Source: Lachnospiraceae bacterium (GTDB lineage Bacteria > Bacillota > Clostridia > Lachnospirales > Lachnospiraceae). Taken from it: a stretch of DNA of 64,000 bases. The notes below the pieces were generated by a model. It worked only from the letters and a program-made list of their open reading frames with translations, ran no database searches and was not told where the DNA came from. A program made the position numbers and the translations under genes. Below are positions 26,372-34,410 of this stretch, piece after piece. Where the stretch lies: the NCBI GenBank assembly GCA_015056815.1, contig SVFN01000002.1, forward strand, positions 206,946-270,945, written 5' to 3'. Positions within the stretch are counted from its first letter, which is position 1. Every line of letters begins with the position of its first letter.

Positions 26372-27244
26372 CTATGTTAAATGGTTTTTCACAAACTCCC
26401 CAAGCAGCTCTCCCGCCGATTTTGCTGTATATTTTCCGGGAAGTCCCGGACAGCGCACACAGAGGATCCCGTTTTTTCTGGCAAACTCTGTATTGATGCT
26501 GTCGGGTTCACTGGAAATATCTATTACGACACAGTTGTCATTTATCTGCGCCCCCAAAAGGGTTACCAGCCGCTTGTCACTCAATATATTCTTTTCGGGG
26601 ACCGTCTGGAAAATGAACTGATACCGGCTTAAGTCTTCTGCTTTTTCCACTTTGTAGCCATATGTCCTTGCCCGCATCTTTTTCTCCGGCGCTGTCTCGA
26701 CAACGCTGACCGCACTGCCAAGCCCCGAGAGCACCAGCGCAAGCATTTCCCCGCATCTGCCAAAGCCAACCACAAGGCTTCTCGTATTTATGACTGCTGT
26801 GTCACTTAATAGGACAGCTTCCAGAACAGCATTTTCTGCCGTAAGTCTGCCGTTCATCCTTGCGATTTCCTCCTGTCGCATAAAGTCCACAACGGTTTTT
26901 CCTTCCTTTTCCAGTCCCGTCTGTAAAAAGTGTGGAAGCTTCCCCCCAAAGACCAGGGGCGCCTTCTGTCCCTTCATCCACTCCCCAAACTCTTTTGTCC
27001 GCAGCTCATAATTCGTTCCGTTCACATAGTCTTCTCCCACCGGAGTCGGAAGTATTACCGCGCTGTACTTCTTTTTTTCCAGAAGCTCCTTCAGCTTTTC
27101 TGCCGTTTTTATCTGAAAGAGCGCTCCTTCGCTTTCCGGAAAAAACGCTCCAAAACAAGAGATGGCAAAGCCTGCCCGCTCCAGAAACTTTGCCATATAA
27201 TACTGACGTTTATCTCCACCTACAAGCAATACGTCTCTTTGCAT
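26372..27244 (-). CDS. dpaA: Dipicolinate synthase subunit A
   Basis: DpaA (SpoVFA) is the dehydrogenase-like subunit that, with DpaB, makes dipicolinic acid from the lysine pathway intermediate. Counting from ATG 27244 it has 290 residues. It opens MQRDVLLVGGDKRQYYMAK. A central Rossmann motif is VVGFGRCGEMLA, and it ends with KNGILCVRCPGLPGKYTAKS, the family C-terminus. The frame is open back to GTG 27304. Those 20 codons lie over a strong hairpin (27288-27310) and lack a ribosome site, so the later ATG was chosen. With dpaB and the SASP gene at 58 kb it marks a spore former. Confidence 0.93.
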   Translation of the reverse strand: MQRDVLLVGGDKRQYYMAKFLERAGFAISCFGAFFPESEGALFQIKTAEKLKELLEKKKYSAVILPTPVGEDYVNGTNYELRTKEFGEWMKGQKAPLVFGGKLPHFLQTGLEKEGKTVVDFMRQEEIARMNGRLTAENAVLEAVLLSDTAVINTRSLVVGFGRCGEMLALVLSGLGSAVSVVETAPEKKMRARTYGYKVEKAEDLSRYQFIFQTVPEKNILSDKRLVTLLGAQINDNCVVIDISSEPDSINTEFARKNGILCVRCPGLPGKYTAKSAGELLGEFVKNHLT

Positions 27245-27287
27245 ATAAAACCGCTTTCTTGTTTTCTTATTGTAATATATGCAAAGA

Positions 27288-27310
27288 GCGGGAGTGTGTA
27301 CCACTCCCGC
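27288..27310 (-). terminator. Hairpin upstream of dpaA, probable purL terminator
   Basis: A perfect 9-bp stem, GCGGGAGTG (27288-27296) and CACTCCCGC (27302-27310), has a 5-nt loop and is followed in the minus direction by TCTTTG. It separates purL from dpaA. The T tract is weak. Confidence 0.5.
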
Positions 27311-27545
27311 CCGTTTGCCTGTTTTATGATGATCCGATATGGTGATTTAAGATCGTAAGCAGCTCCGTCTTATCAGGATAAATATCCGATATCCATTTTA
27401 AAGCTCTCAAAGCCCGGATCCGCATACATTCCCATTTTTTTGCCTCACTTTACTGTTTTGCCAGTTTCCTTACAGACTATGATATGCCATGCCTTCTTTT
27501 CTTTTAATAACCGTTTTACAGAGATACTCTTTTTATCCTAATCGT

Positions 27546-30500
27546 TTATTTAAAATATGCCACACCTGACTCGAAGATCTTCATATCCTGTTCGCCGTAA
27601 ATATTGACTGCGACACCGTCTCCGATACGCTCGGAATGTGCCATCTTACCAAGACATCTGCCATCCTCGCTGGTAATACCTTCGATCGCGGCATAGCTGC
27701 CGTTGATGTTCCAGTTCTCGTCCATGCTGACATTACCGTCAATATCACAATACTGTGTTGCCACCATTCCGTTTGCAAACAGCTTCTCGATCCATTCTTT
27801 GTTTGCAACGAATCTTCCCTCGCCATGACTTGCCGGATTGGTGTAAACCTTGCCAAGCTCTGCCTGCTGTAACCAGGGTGACTTGTTGGTCATTACCTTC
27901 ACATACGCCATCTTGGAAATGTGACGGTTGATCGTATTGTACGTTAAGGTCGGGGAATCCTCTGTCTGACCGGTAATCGCTCCGTTAGGCACCAGCCCTA
28001 ACTTGATCAATGCCTGGAATCCATTACAGATACCCAGCGCCAGACCGTCTCTTTCATTTAACAGCTTCGTCACAGCCTCTTTGATCTTTGCATTCTGGAA
28101 GGCTGTCGCAAAGAACTTCGCACTTCCGTCCGGCTCATCACCGGCCGAGAAGCCGCCCGGGAACATAATGATCTGTGCCTGTGAGATCGCTTTTTCAAAC
28201 TCATCTACGGATTCACGGATGTCCTCCGCCGTCATATTGCGGAATACCTTCGTCACCACATCCGCACCGGCTCTCTCAAACGCTTTCGTGCTGTCGTACT
28301 CACAGTTCGTGCCCGGGAACACCGGAATAAATACGGTAGGTCTTGCCACTTTATGTTTGCAGACATAAATTTCATCTGCCTTATATACCTTACTTTCCAC
28401 AGGTGTGACTGCTTTTACCGCTTTCGTCGGGAATACCTTCTCCAGCTTCGAAGTCCATGCCTGTAACATTTCTTTCTCTGTGACAGTTGTGTCACCAAAT
28501 ACGATACCTCCGTTGTTTACCGTACCCAGCTTCACATAACCGCCAGTCGCTTTATCCAACTTATCCTGCGGGATCTCTGCCACGATCTCGCCCATGTTAT
28601 TGGTAAACAGCTCTTCCTTTGAAAGAGCTTCGTCAAAGTTTACGCCCAGACCATTACCAAAGCCCATCTTGGATACTCCTGCCACAATACCCTTGGCATC
28701 CAGTACCTGTGCGGATACAATAGTGCCGTCTACGATCATTCCATGAATCTTCTCATACAAAGCCTTTACTTCCTCATACTTCGGTAAAAAATACTCATCC
28801 TTCGGGATCGCAAATTTCACAAGCACATTTCCAGCCTGCTTTAACTCGTTCGTGATGATCTCGCCCTGTTTGCCGATATCTACTGCAAATGACACCAATG
28901 TCGGAGGTACATCGATCTCGTTAAAAGTACCACTCATACTGTCCTTGCCGCCAATGGAAGGAAGTCCGAAGCTCATCTGTGCCTGATAGGCTCCCAGCAA
29001 TGCCGCAAACGGCTGGCTCCATCTGGATGGCTCCTGCGTCATGCGTCTGAAATACTCCTGGAAGGTAAAACGCACCTTCTTGTAATCTCCGCCTGCCGCA
29101 ACGATCTTGGAAAGAGACTCCAACACTGCATAAACCGCGCCATGGTATGGGCTCCAGCTGGAAAGGAACGGATCAAAGCCGTAGCTCATCATGGTAACAG
29201 TATCCGTCTTGCCTTCCAGAACAGGCAGCTTCGCTACCATCGTCTGGGTCTCCGTCAGCTGATATTTGCCACCGTAGGGCATGTAGACACTTGCCGCTCC
29301 GATGGAGGAGTCAAACATCTCCACAAGTCCCTTCTGGCTACAGACATTCAGATCGTTCAAGGTATCCAGACAGGCTTTTTTCACATCATTCTCTGCCAGA
29401 TCCTTTTCCACCTGCGGGATCGAAATCTTGTCAAAATAGTTTTCTTTTTCATCCGGAATATCCACGCTGACGCTTGTCTCCTGATGTGCGCCGTTGGTAT
29501 CTAAAAACGCTCTGGCGATATTCACGATCTCTTTGTCGCGCCATTTTAGTACCAGTCTCGGTTCTTCTGTCACGACTGCCACCTCTACAGCCTCCAGATT
29601 CTCCTCATGCGCATATTTCAAAAACTCTGCTACATCCTTCGGATCGACAACCACTGCCATTCTCTCCTGAGACTCGGAGATCGCAAGCTCCGTTCCGTCC
29701 AGTCCGGCATATTTCTTCGGTACCTTGTCCAGATTGACCACAAGGCCGTCTGCCAGCTCACCGATTGCCACACTGACACCGCCCGCACCAAAATCGTTAC
29801 ATTTCTTGATCAGTTTCGTCACTTCCGCCCTGCGGAATAATCTCTGGATCTTGCGCTCTGTGGGAGCATTTCCCTTTTGCACCTCCGCTCCGCAGGTCTC
29901 GATGGAGCTGGTGGTATGAACCTTGGAAGAGCCTGTCGCACCGCCGCAGCCATCGCGCCCGGTACGTCCGCCCAATAAAATAATGATATCTCCCGGATCA
30001 GAAGTTTCGCGGATCACGTTCTTTCTCGGCGCCGCACCCATGACAGCTCCGATTTCCATACGCTTCGCCACATAATCGGGATGATAAATTTCCTTTACAT
30101 ATCCGGTTGCCAGACCGATCTGGTTGCCATAGCTGGAATAACCGCTTGCTGCTCCGCGAACCAGTTTCTTCTGGGATAATTTTCCCTCCAAAGTCTCACC
30201 CACAGGTCTGGTCGGATCTGCCGCTCCCGTAATACGCATTGCCTGATAAACATAACCACGTCCGGAAAGCGGATCTCTGATCGCACCGCCAAGACAGGTG
30301 GCCGCGCCACCGAACGGTTCGATCTCCGTCGGATGATTGTGAGTCTCATTTTTGAAAAATACCAGCCATTCTTCCGTCTTGCCGTCAATCTCCACCGGAA
30401 CAACGATGGAGCAGGCATTGATCTCATCGGACTCCTCCATATCCTGAAGTTTGCCTTCTTTTTTTAACTTTCTCATCGCCATCAGGGCAAGATCCATCAG

Positions 30501-31322
30501 GCAGACAAACTTATCGTCTCTTCCTTGAAAGATCTCCTCTCTGGTCTTCAGATAATCCTGATAGGTTTTTTCAATCGGCGCTTTCAGATACCCTTCGCCA
30601 AATGCCACATTCTTTAACTCTGTAGAGAAGGTCGTATGACGACAGTGATCAGACCAGTAGGTATCCAGCACGCGGATCTCTGTCATCGTCGGGTCACGAT
30701 GTTCTTCCTTCTGATAATAGTTCTGAATATGTAAAAAGTCCTTAAAGGTCATGGCAAGGCCTAAAGAATCATAGAGAGCTTTCAACTCACTTTCTGCCAT
30801 ATCCTTAAATCCGTCAAACACTGCCACATCCGCCGGATCCTCATAATTTGTTTCCAACGTTTCCGGCTTCTCAAGTCCTGTCTCTCTGGAATCCACCGGA
30901 TTGATACAGTAGGATTTGATCCGTTCAAACTCGTCATCTGTCACATTTCCTTCTATTAAATAGGTAACTGCCGTTCGAATGATTGGTTCTTCGTCTTCCT
31001 TTAAGAAACGTACACACTGCACCGCACTGTCCGCTCTCTGGTCAAACTGTCCGGGCAGGTACTCTACGCTGAACGTCCTGCTGCCTGCAGGCATATCAAA
31101 TTTCTCGGAATACAAAAGATCCACCGGAGGTTCACTGAACACTGTCCTGCATGCCTTCTCAAAAGTCTCCTCTGACAAATTCTGGACATCATATCGGATA
31201 AAGATCCGGATTTTCTCTACACCGTCTATCCCCAGATAACTTTTGACATCCTCTAAAAGCTCTGTCGCTTTTACCGCAAACTCTTCCTTTTTTTCCACAT
31301 AGATTCGTTTTACTTCTGCCAT
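27546..31322 (-). CDS. purL: Phosphoribosylformylglycinamidine synthase (single-chain PurL)
   Basis: This is the fourth step of purine synthesis, converting FGAR and glutamine to FGAM with ATP. The single chain of about 1258 residues joins the FGAM synthase core to a C-terminal class I glutaminase. Visible features are HCRHTTF and ETHNHPTEIEPFGGAATC in the first half and SIGGKDSMSGTF in the middle. The glutaminase follows after about 1000, with FIPVFPGTNCEYDS, the nucleophile in ALGICNGFQAL and MFPGGFSAGDEPDGS. Of two adjacent ATGs the second (31322) is better spaced from GGAGG. It stands alone rather than in a pur operon. Confidence 0.97.
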   Translation of the reverse strand: MAEVKRIYVEKKEEFAVKATELLEDVKSYLGIDGVEKIRIFIRYDVQNLSEETFEKACRTVFSEPPVDLLYSEKFDMPAGSRTFSVEYLPGQFDQRADSAVQCVRFLKEDEEPIIRTAVTYLIEGNVTDDEFERIKSYCINPVDSRETGLEKPETLETNYEDPADVAVFDGFKDMAESELKALYDSLGLAMTFKDFLHIQNYYQKEEHRDPTMTEIRVLDTYWSDHCRHTTFSTELKNVAFGEGYLKAPIEKTYQDYLKTREEIFQGRDDKFVCLMDLALMAMRKLKKEGKLQDMEESDEINACSIVVPVEIDGKTEEWLVFFKNETHNHPTEIEPFGGAATCLGGAIRDPLSGRGYVYQAMRITGAADPTRPVGETLEGKLSQKKLVRGAASGYSSYGNQIGLATGYVKEIYHPDYVAKRMEIGAVMGAAPRKNVIRETSDPGDIIILLGGRTGRDGCGGATGSSKVHTTSSIETCGAEVQKGNAPTERKIQRLFRRAEVTKLIKKCNDFGAGGVSVAIGELADGLVVNLDKVPKKYAGLDGTELAISESQERMAVVVDPKDVAEFLKYAHEENLEAVEVAVVTEEPRLVLKWRDKEIVNIARAFLDTNGAHQETSVSVDIPDEKENYFDKISIPQVEKDLAENDVKKACLDTLNDLNVCSQKGLVEMFDSSIGAASVYMPYGGKYQLTETQTMVAKLPVLEGKTDTVTMMSYGFDPFLSSWSPYHGAVYAVLESLSKIVAAGGDYKKVRFTFQEYFRRMTQEPSRWSQPFAALLGAYQAQMSFGLPSIGGKDSMSGTFNEIDVPPTLVSFAVDIGKQGEIITNELKQAGNVLVKFAIPKDEYFLPKYEEVKALYEKIHGMIVDGTIVSAQVLDAKGIVAGVSKMGFGNGLGVNFDEALSKEELFTNNMGEIVAEIPQDKLDKATGGYVKLGTVNNGGIVFGDTTVTEKEMLQAWTSKLEKVFPTKAVKAVTPVESKVYKADEIYVCKHKVARPTVFIPVFPGTNCEYDSTKAFERAGADVVTKVFRNMTAEDIRESVDEFEKAISQAQIIMFPGGFSAGDEPDGSAKFFATAFQNAKIKEAVTKLLNERDGLALGICNGFQALIKLGLVPNGAITGQTEDSPTLTYNTINRHISKMAYVKVMTNKSPWLQQAELGKVYTNPASHGEGRFVANKEWIEKLFANGMVATQYCDIDGNVSMDENWNINGSYAAIEGITSEDGRCLGKMAHSERIGDGVAVNIYGEQDMKIFESGVAYFK

Positions 31323-31365
31323 CATTTTCCTCCGTTTTGTTTTGATCGATTGACTCGTTTCTTTC

Positions 31366-31381
31366 CGGGTGAAATCACCCG
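31366..31381 (-). promoter_or_regulatory. Hairpin at the 5' end of the purL transcript
   Basis: A CGGGTGA / TCACCCG stem (31366-31372, 31375-31381) with a 2-nt loop lies right after the predicted start site. It could protect the mRNA end or be an operator palindrome. No PurR box or purine riboswitch was recognised. Confidence 0.5.
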
Positions 31382-31389
31382 TAAAATCT

Positions 31390-31417
31390 ATTATAACCCA
31401 AATGCTGTTTTTTTCAA
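31390..31417 (-). promoter_or_regulatory. purL promoter
   Basis: Reading leftward, TTGAAA (31412-31417), 16 bp, then TATAAT (31390-31395). Confidence 0.65.
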
Positions 31418-32430
31418 AGGGGGATATGAAATTTCTGTGGGAAACTGTAAAAGGCGGAATTCATAACGAACGCTGCACGCTACTAATCCTGTTGATGAGA
31501 GAATACCCTGTCTTAAGAAAGCCTGATCGACTGTGAGACAGGCATTTTCTGACAGACACTTAACGGCGTAATAATCATTTGTTTACACCAGTTATTATAA
31601 CATTCGATATTGTAGTTGTCATAATATTCATCCACTATATATTGTAGTGGTGTTATTTATCATTACTTTTCGTGATATTCTCAAGGTTTACACATAATCT
31701 TCACGTTTACTTGATTTTATGTCTACAAAATCTTGAGCTATTTTGTGCCTATAACTCTAAATATTCTATTTTTTTATCATAACAATCGATATATGACAAT
31801 CCTATCTTTTGCCTGAAATGCCTAAATTTCAGAATATTTTCTGTTTTTTCAACAATTGCACAGGGCACACAATTCTGACACAAGATATAGGTGACAGATG
31901 GATGTTTTTATGATATTTGGTATTACATAAGTTTTTTTTCTTTTGACCGAACAGCACTATTGGTTGAAAATAAAGGATTTTTTTCTTTATAATATCAATA
32001 GTTATTTATATTTATGTTACCTTATGTTATGTCTACCATATCAATGGTTATATTTTTATTATCACCCGTTATTTATTTTATAATAACGCCTATTATATTT
32101 TTGTTTTTCACAGATGTAATAGGTGTTATTATAACACCAGTTCTCTTATTGGCTGTTTTCAGGAATGTTCCAAAGGGCGAAATATCGCTGAAAACACAGG
32201 AAAAGCAGACTGCCAAAAAAGTGGAAAAGCAGAGGCGGAAAAGCAGGGGGAAAAAGCAAGGAAATAACAGGAAATTTACAAGCAGAAGGCAAGCGTGAAC
32301 ACGAAGAATGCCATGAAAAAGCGAAGAAAAAGACAGGAAAAAGCATAAGAAACAGACAAAAAAACACAGGAAAAAGGCAAAAAATCCAAGGGAAAAGAAC
32401 AAGAAAAATGCAGGAAGCTTTTCCCACAAA
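31418..32430. other. Long AT-rich and purine-skewed non-coding region
   Basis: No gene could be supported. A hairpin CCTGTCT/AGACAGG lies at 31507-31542. AT-rich small inverted repeats follow (for example CCACTA/TAGTGG near 31634-31652). An 18-bp inverted repeat, 17 of 18 matching, lies at 32078-32095 and 32117-32134. From about 32180 to 32420 the plus strand is strongly purine-rich, with repeated GGAAAA and AAGCA units. This produces a lysine-rich frame on one strand and a Phe-rich frame on the other; neither has a ribosome site. The region may hold an RNA gene or degraded sequence. Confidence 0.4.
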
Positions 32431-32459
32431 AATAAGACAGACGTTCTATCTGTCTTATT
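32431..32459 (-). terminator. Terminator of the EFR1-DUF3737 operon
   Basis: AATAAGACAGA (32431-32441) pairs perfectly with TCTGTCTTATT (32449-32459) over a 7-nt loop. Leftward it is followed by TTTTTGTGGG. Confidence 0.75.
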
Positions 32460-32527
32460 CTCATCCTATCCTAATTTTTGTCGATCAGAATCAATCTCTG
32501 CGTTTCGGATTTTCAGGGATTGCACAT

Positions 32528-33379
32528 TTATTCTCCCTGCAGCCCTTCTGCGATCTTTACCGTTCCCTGAGCCTTCGGATCATCCATGATCAGTTCCTTC
32601 ACGCCTGCCACCCTGATCGTGCCGCTCTTAGGGTTTTTAATGCTGTCTACCACAGTCAGGATCTCCGCCTCCACCTCAGATTTTTCAAAGGCAAGATCCG
32701 TATCCTGCATACGGCAGTTCACAAGTTTTAATCCCTTGCAATAACAAAGCGGCTGTGTCCCGATGAGCAGGCAGTTCTCAAAGGTCACGTTCTCACAATA
32801 CCATGCCAGATATTCTCCTCTTATGACACTATCCTTTACTACGACATTCTTCGCGTGCCAGAAAGCATCTTTAGTATCAAATTCGCAGTTCGTAAAGACC
32901 GAATCCTCGATATACTGGAACGAATATTTTCCCGTTAATGACACATTCTCGAATTTCAAATGCTCCGAGCGCATCATGAAATATTCGCTCTGTGCATGAC
33001 TGTCTTTCATTCCGATTTCTTTTACCGACCAGCCAAACTCCGGTGAGATAATATCACTGTTTTCAATCATGACCTTTTCGCACTCCCTGAGTGCCTTGAT
33101 GCCATGCAGCTTACAGCCCGTGATATAAATATCCTTCGAATACCAGAGCGCCGCGCGACAAAGCTCTGTCAGCTCGCAGTTCTTTAATTCCAGATGCTCA
33201 TCATGCCAGAACGGATAGCGGAGATTGAAAAAACTATCCTTCACGTCGATATTGCGACTCTCTTTTAATGCACTCTCCCCGTCTGCCGGTCCGTCAAAGC
33301 GACAGGCTATGATCTGTACGCCATCACTTGCATACAAGGCTCTTTCTTCGTCAAAACTCTGATTTTGATAGATCATCAT
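32528..33379 (-). CDS. DUF3737 family protein (right-handed beta-helix)
   Basis: The protein has 283 residues and no signal peptide. It is built from short repeating beta-helix rungs such as NIDVKDSFF, HLELKNCEL, HLKFENVSL, NVVVKDSVI and NVTFENCLL. The opening MIYQNQSFDEERALYASDGV and the FNLRYPFWHD stretch are typical of DUF3737, whose activity is not established. AAAGGAA precedes the first ATG. It begins 18 bp after the EFR1-type gene, so both are probably one transcript. Why a redox protein and a beta-helix protein are paired is not clear from sequence. Confidence 0.88.
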   Translation of the reverse strand: MMIYQNQSFDEERALYASDGVQIIACRFDGPADGESALKESRNIDVKDSFFNLRYPFWHDEHLELKNCELTELCRAALWYSKDIYITGCKLHGIKALRECEKVMIENSDIISPEFGWSVKEIGMKDSHAQSEYFMMRSEHLKFENVSLTGKYSFQYIEDSVFTNCEFDTKDAFWHAKNVVVKDSVIRGEYLAWYCENVTFENCLLIGTQPLCYCKGLKLVNCRMQDTDLAFEKSEVEAEILTVVDSIKNPKSGTIRVAGVKELIMDDPKAQGTVKIAEGLQGE

Positions 33380-33397
33380 TGTGTATTCCTTTCTCTT

Positions 33398-34189
33398 TTA
33401 TTCCTTTCCTGCCTTTGCAGCGGCTGCTTCCCGCAGCACTCTTGCGATATTATATTTTTTCTTATGAAGCGTAATATCCCCATACTCGATCGCCTCTACC
33501 GGGCAATTTCCGATACAGGCCATGCAATGGTAACATTTATCGTGCCACTTAGGTCTTTTTCCCTTCATGGATATGTTTTTGACCGGGCACATTCTTTCAC
33601 ACTTTCCACACCCGATACAGGCATCCGTCGCATAAAAGTCCTTTGCAGGCTGTTTATAGCGGATCCAGAGCGGCTGAAACGGGATCGTAATGATCTTCTC
33701 AAACAAAAAGACATGGCGTGCTCTCAGTTTCTGTCCTTTTCGGATTGCCTCTGCAATTCCGGGGATACGTCTGTCACTTTCCCGGATCCTTCGCAGATTC
33801 TCCTCATCCGATAGCTCAGGATACATATCACTTGCAATATAGTTCCTCGGCATTTTGAATTCGGCATGTCCCCTGTAATCCATTTTCTTTTTGGTAAATA
33901 AAATCTTTGCCAGCATTCCGGAAATACCGGCATATCCGCCACTGGTAAACACAAAATAAACCGCCCGGTTTCCCGAAAATTTAAGCCTTGTCAAAAAGTC
34001 TTTCAAAAAATCCGGCATCTCGCAGACATAGACCGGCGAACAGATCACAAACGGCTTCTTCGAGGTGATTGTGGAATGATCCTTCTGTCTGATACGTTCC
34101 AGCAGATCCAGACTCTCGTCGTTTAGCTCCTTTGCCAGTTTCTTCGCGATATATTCCGTATTTCCTGTCGCTGAAAAATATAAAACCAT
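33398..34189 (-). CDS. EFR1 family ferredoxin-flavodoxin protein
   Basis: A flavodoxin-like N-terminus (VLYFSATGNTEYIAKKLA; CSPVYVCEMPDFLKDFL; FTSGGYAG) is joined to a C-terminal domain with two 4Fe-4S motifs. These are CIGCGKCERMCP and CYHCMACIGNCP, each giving CxxCxxCxxxCP. This is the EFR1 layout, a cytoplasmic electron-transfer protein common in gut Clostridia. A GTG three codons upstream (34198) is in frame. ATG 34189 is preferred because AAAGG lies 9 nt before it, giving 263 residues. It heads a two-gene unit with the DUF3737 gene. Confidence 0.92.
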   Translation of the reverse strand: MVLYFSATGNTEYIAKKLAKELNDESLDLLERIRQKDHSTITSKKPFVICSPVYVCEMPDFLKDFLTRLKFSGNRAVYFVFTSGGYAGISGMLAKILFTKKKMDYRGHAEFKMPRNYIASDMYPELSDEENLRRIRESDRRIPGIAEAIRKGQKLRARHVFLFEKIITIPFQPLWIRYKQPAKDFYATDACIGCGKCERMCPVKNISMKGKRPKWHDKCYHCMACIGNCPVEAIEYGDITLHKKKYNIARVLREAAAAKAGKE

Positions 34190-34258
34190 ATCCCGCACCC
34201 TTTCTTCTTTCTTTCAATCCATTCTATCAAAAATATGTATTTCCCACAATCCGCAATA

Positions 34259-34293
34259 TTACTATTCCCAGTCGTTTTGGCTGTGAAAGTAAC
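34259..34293 (-). repeat. Second copy of the right end of the 3746-3889 element
   Basis: The minus strand matches 32 of 35 positions of the right-end segment starting at 3854 (GTTACTTTCACAG...GAATAGTAA). It lies just upstream of the EFR1-type gene. The other parts of the 144-bp element are not present here. Confidence 0.65.
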
Positions 34294-34350
34294 TGCTTTT
34301 GCATCTGTACCCAATTATCACATTTGACTAACTTCTCCCATTCACATTCG

Positions 34351-34400
34351 CAAAAACGCCGGACGCCCCCGTTTTTTTATCTTGCGGGGGCGTCTGCGTT
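34351..34400 (-). terminator. Terminator after the GH13 gene
   Basis: GACGCCCCCG (34362-34371) pairs perfectly with CGGGGGCGTC (34385-34394), with outer AACGC/GCGTT pairs. Leftward it ends in GTTTTTG. It closes the sugar operon. Confidence 0.8.
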
Positions 34401-34410
34401 ATTCTCTTTA

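Noticed and set aside
26145..26621. 158-residue plus-strand frame in the dpaA-dpaB gap
   Set aside because: Runs antisense into dpaA, no ribosome site, Ser/Phe/Pro composition typical of skewed non-coding DNA.
31470..31545. Hammerhead-ribozyme-like string (GTTGATGAGAG followed later by AAGAAAG)
   Set aside because: The conserved CUGAUGA core is not exact and the supporting stems do not form.
32014..32298. 94-residue plus-strand frame with hydrophobic start and lysine-rich tail
   Set aside because: No ribosome site, AT-rich flanks, and the composition follows directly from the inverted repeat and the purine-rich tract.
32073..32464. Phe/Leu-rich minus-strand frames
   Set aside because: They are the antisense of the purine-rich tract, open only because of base skew; no start signal.
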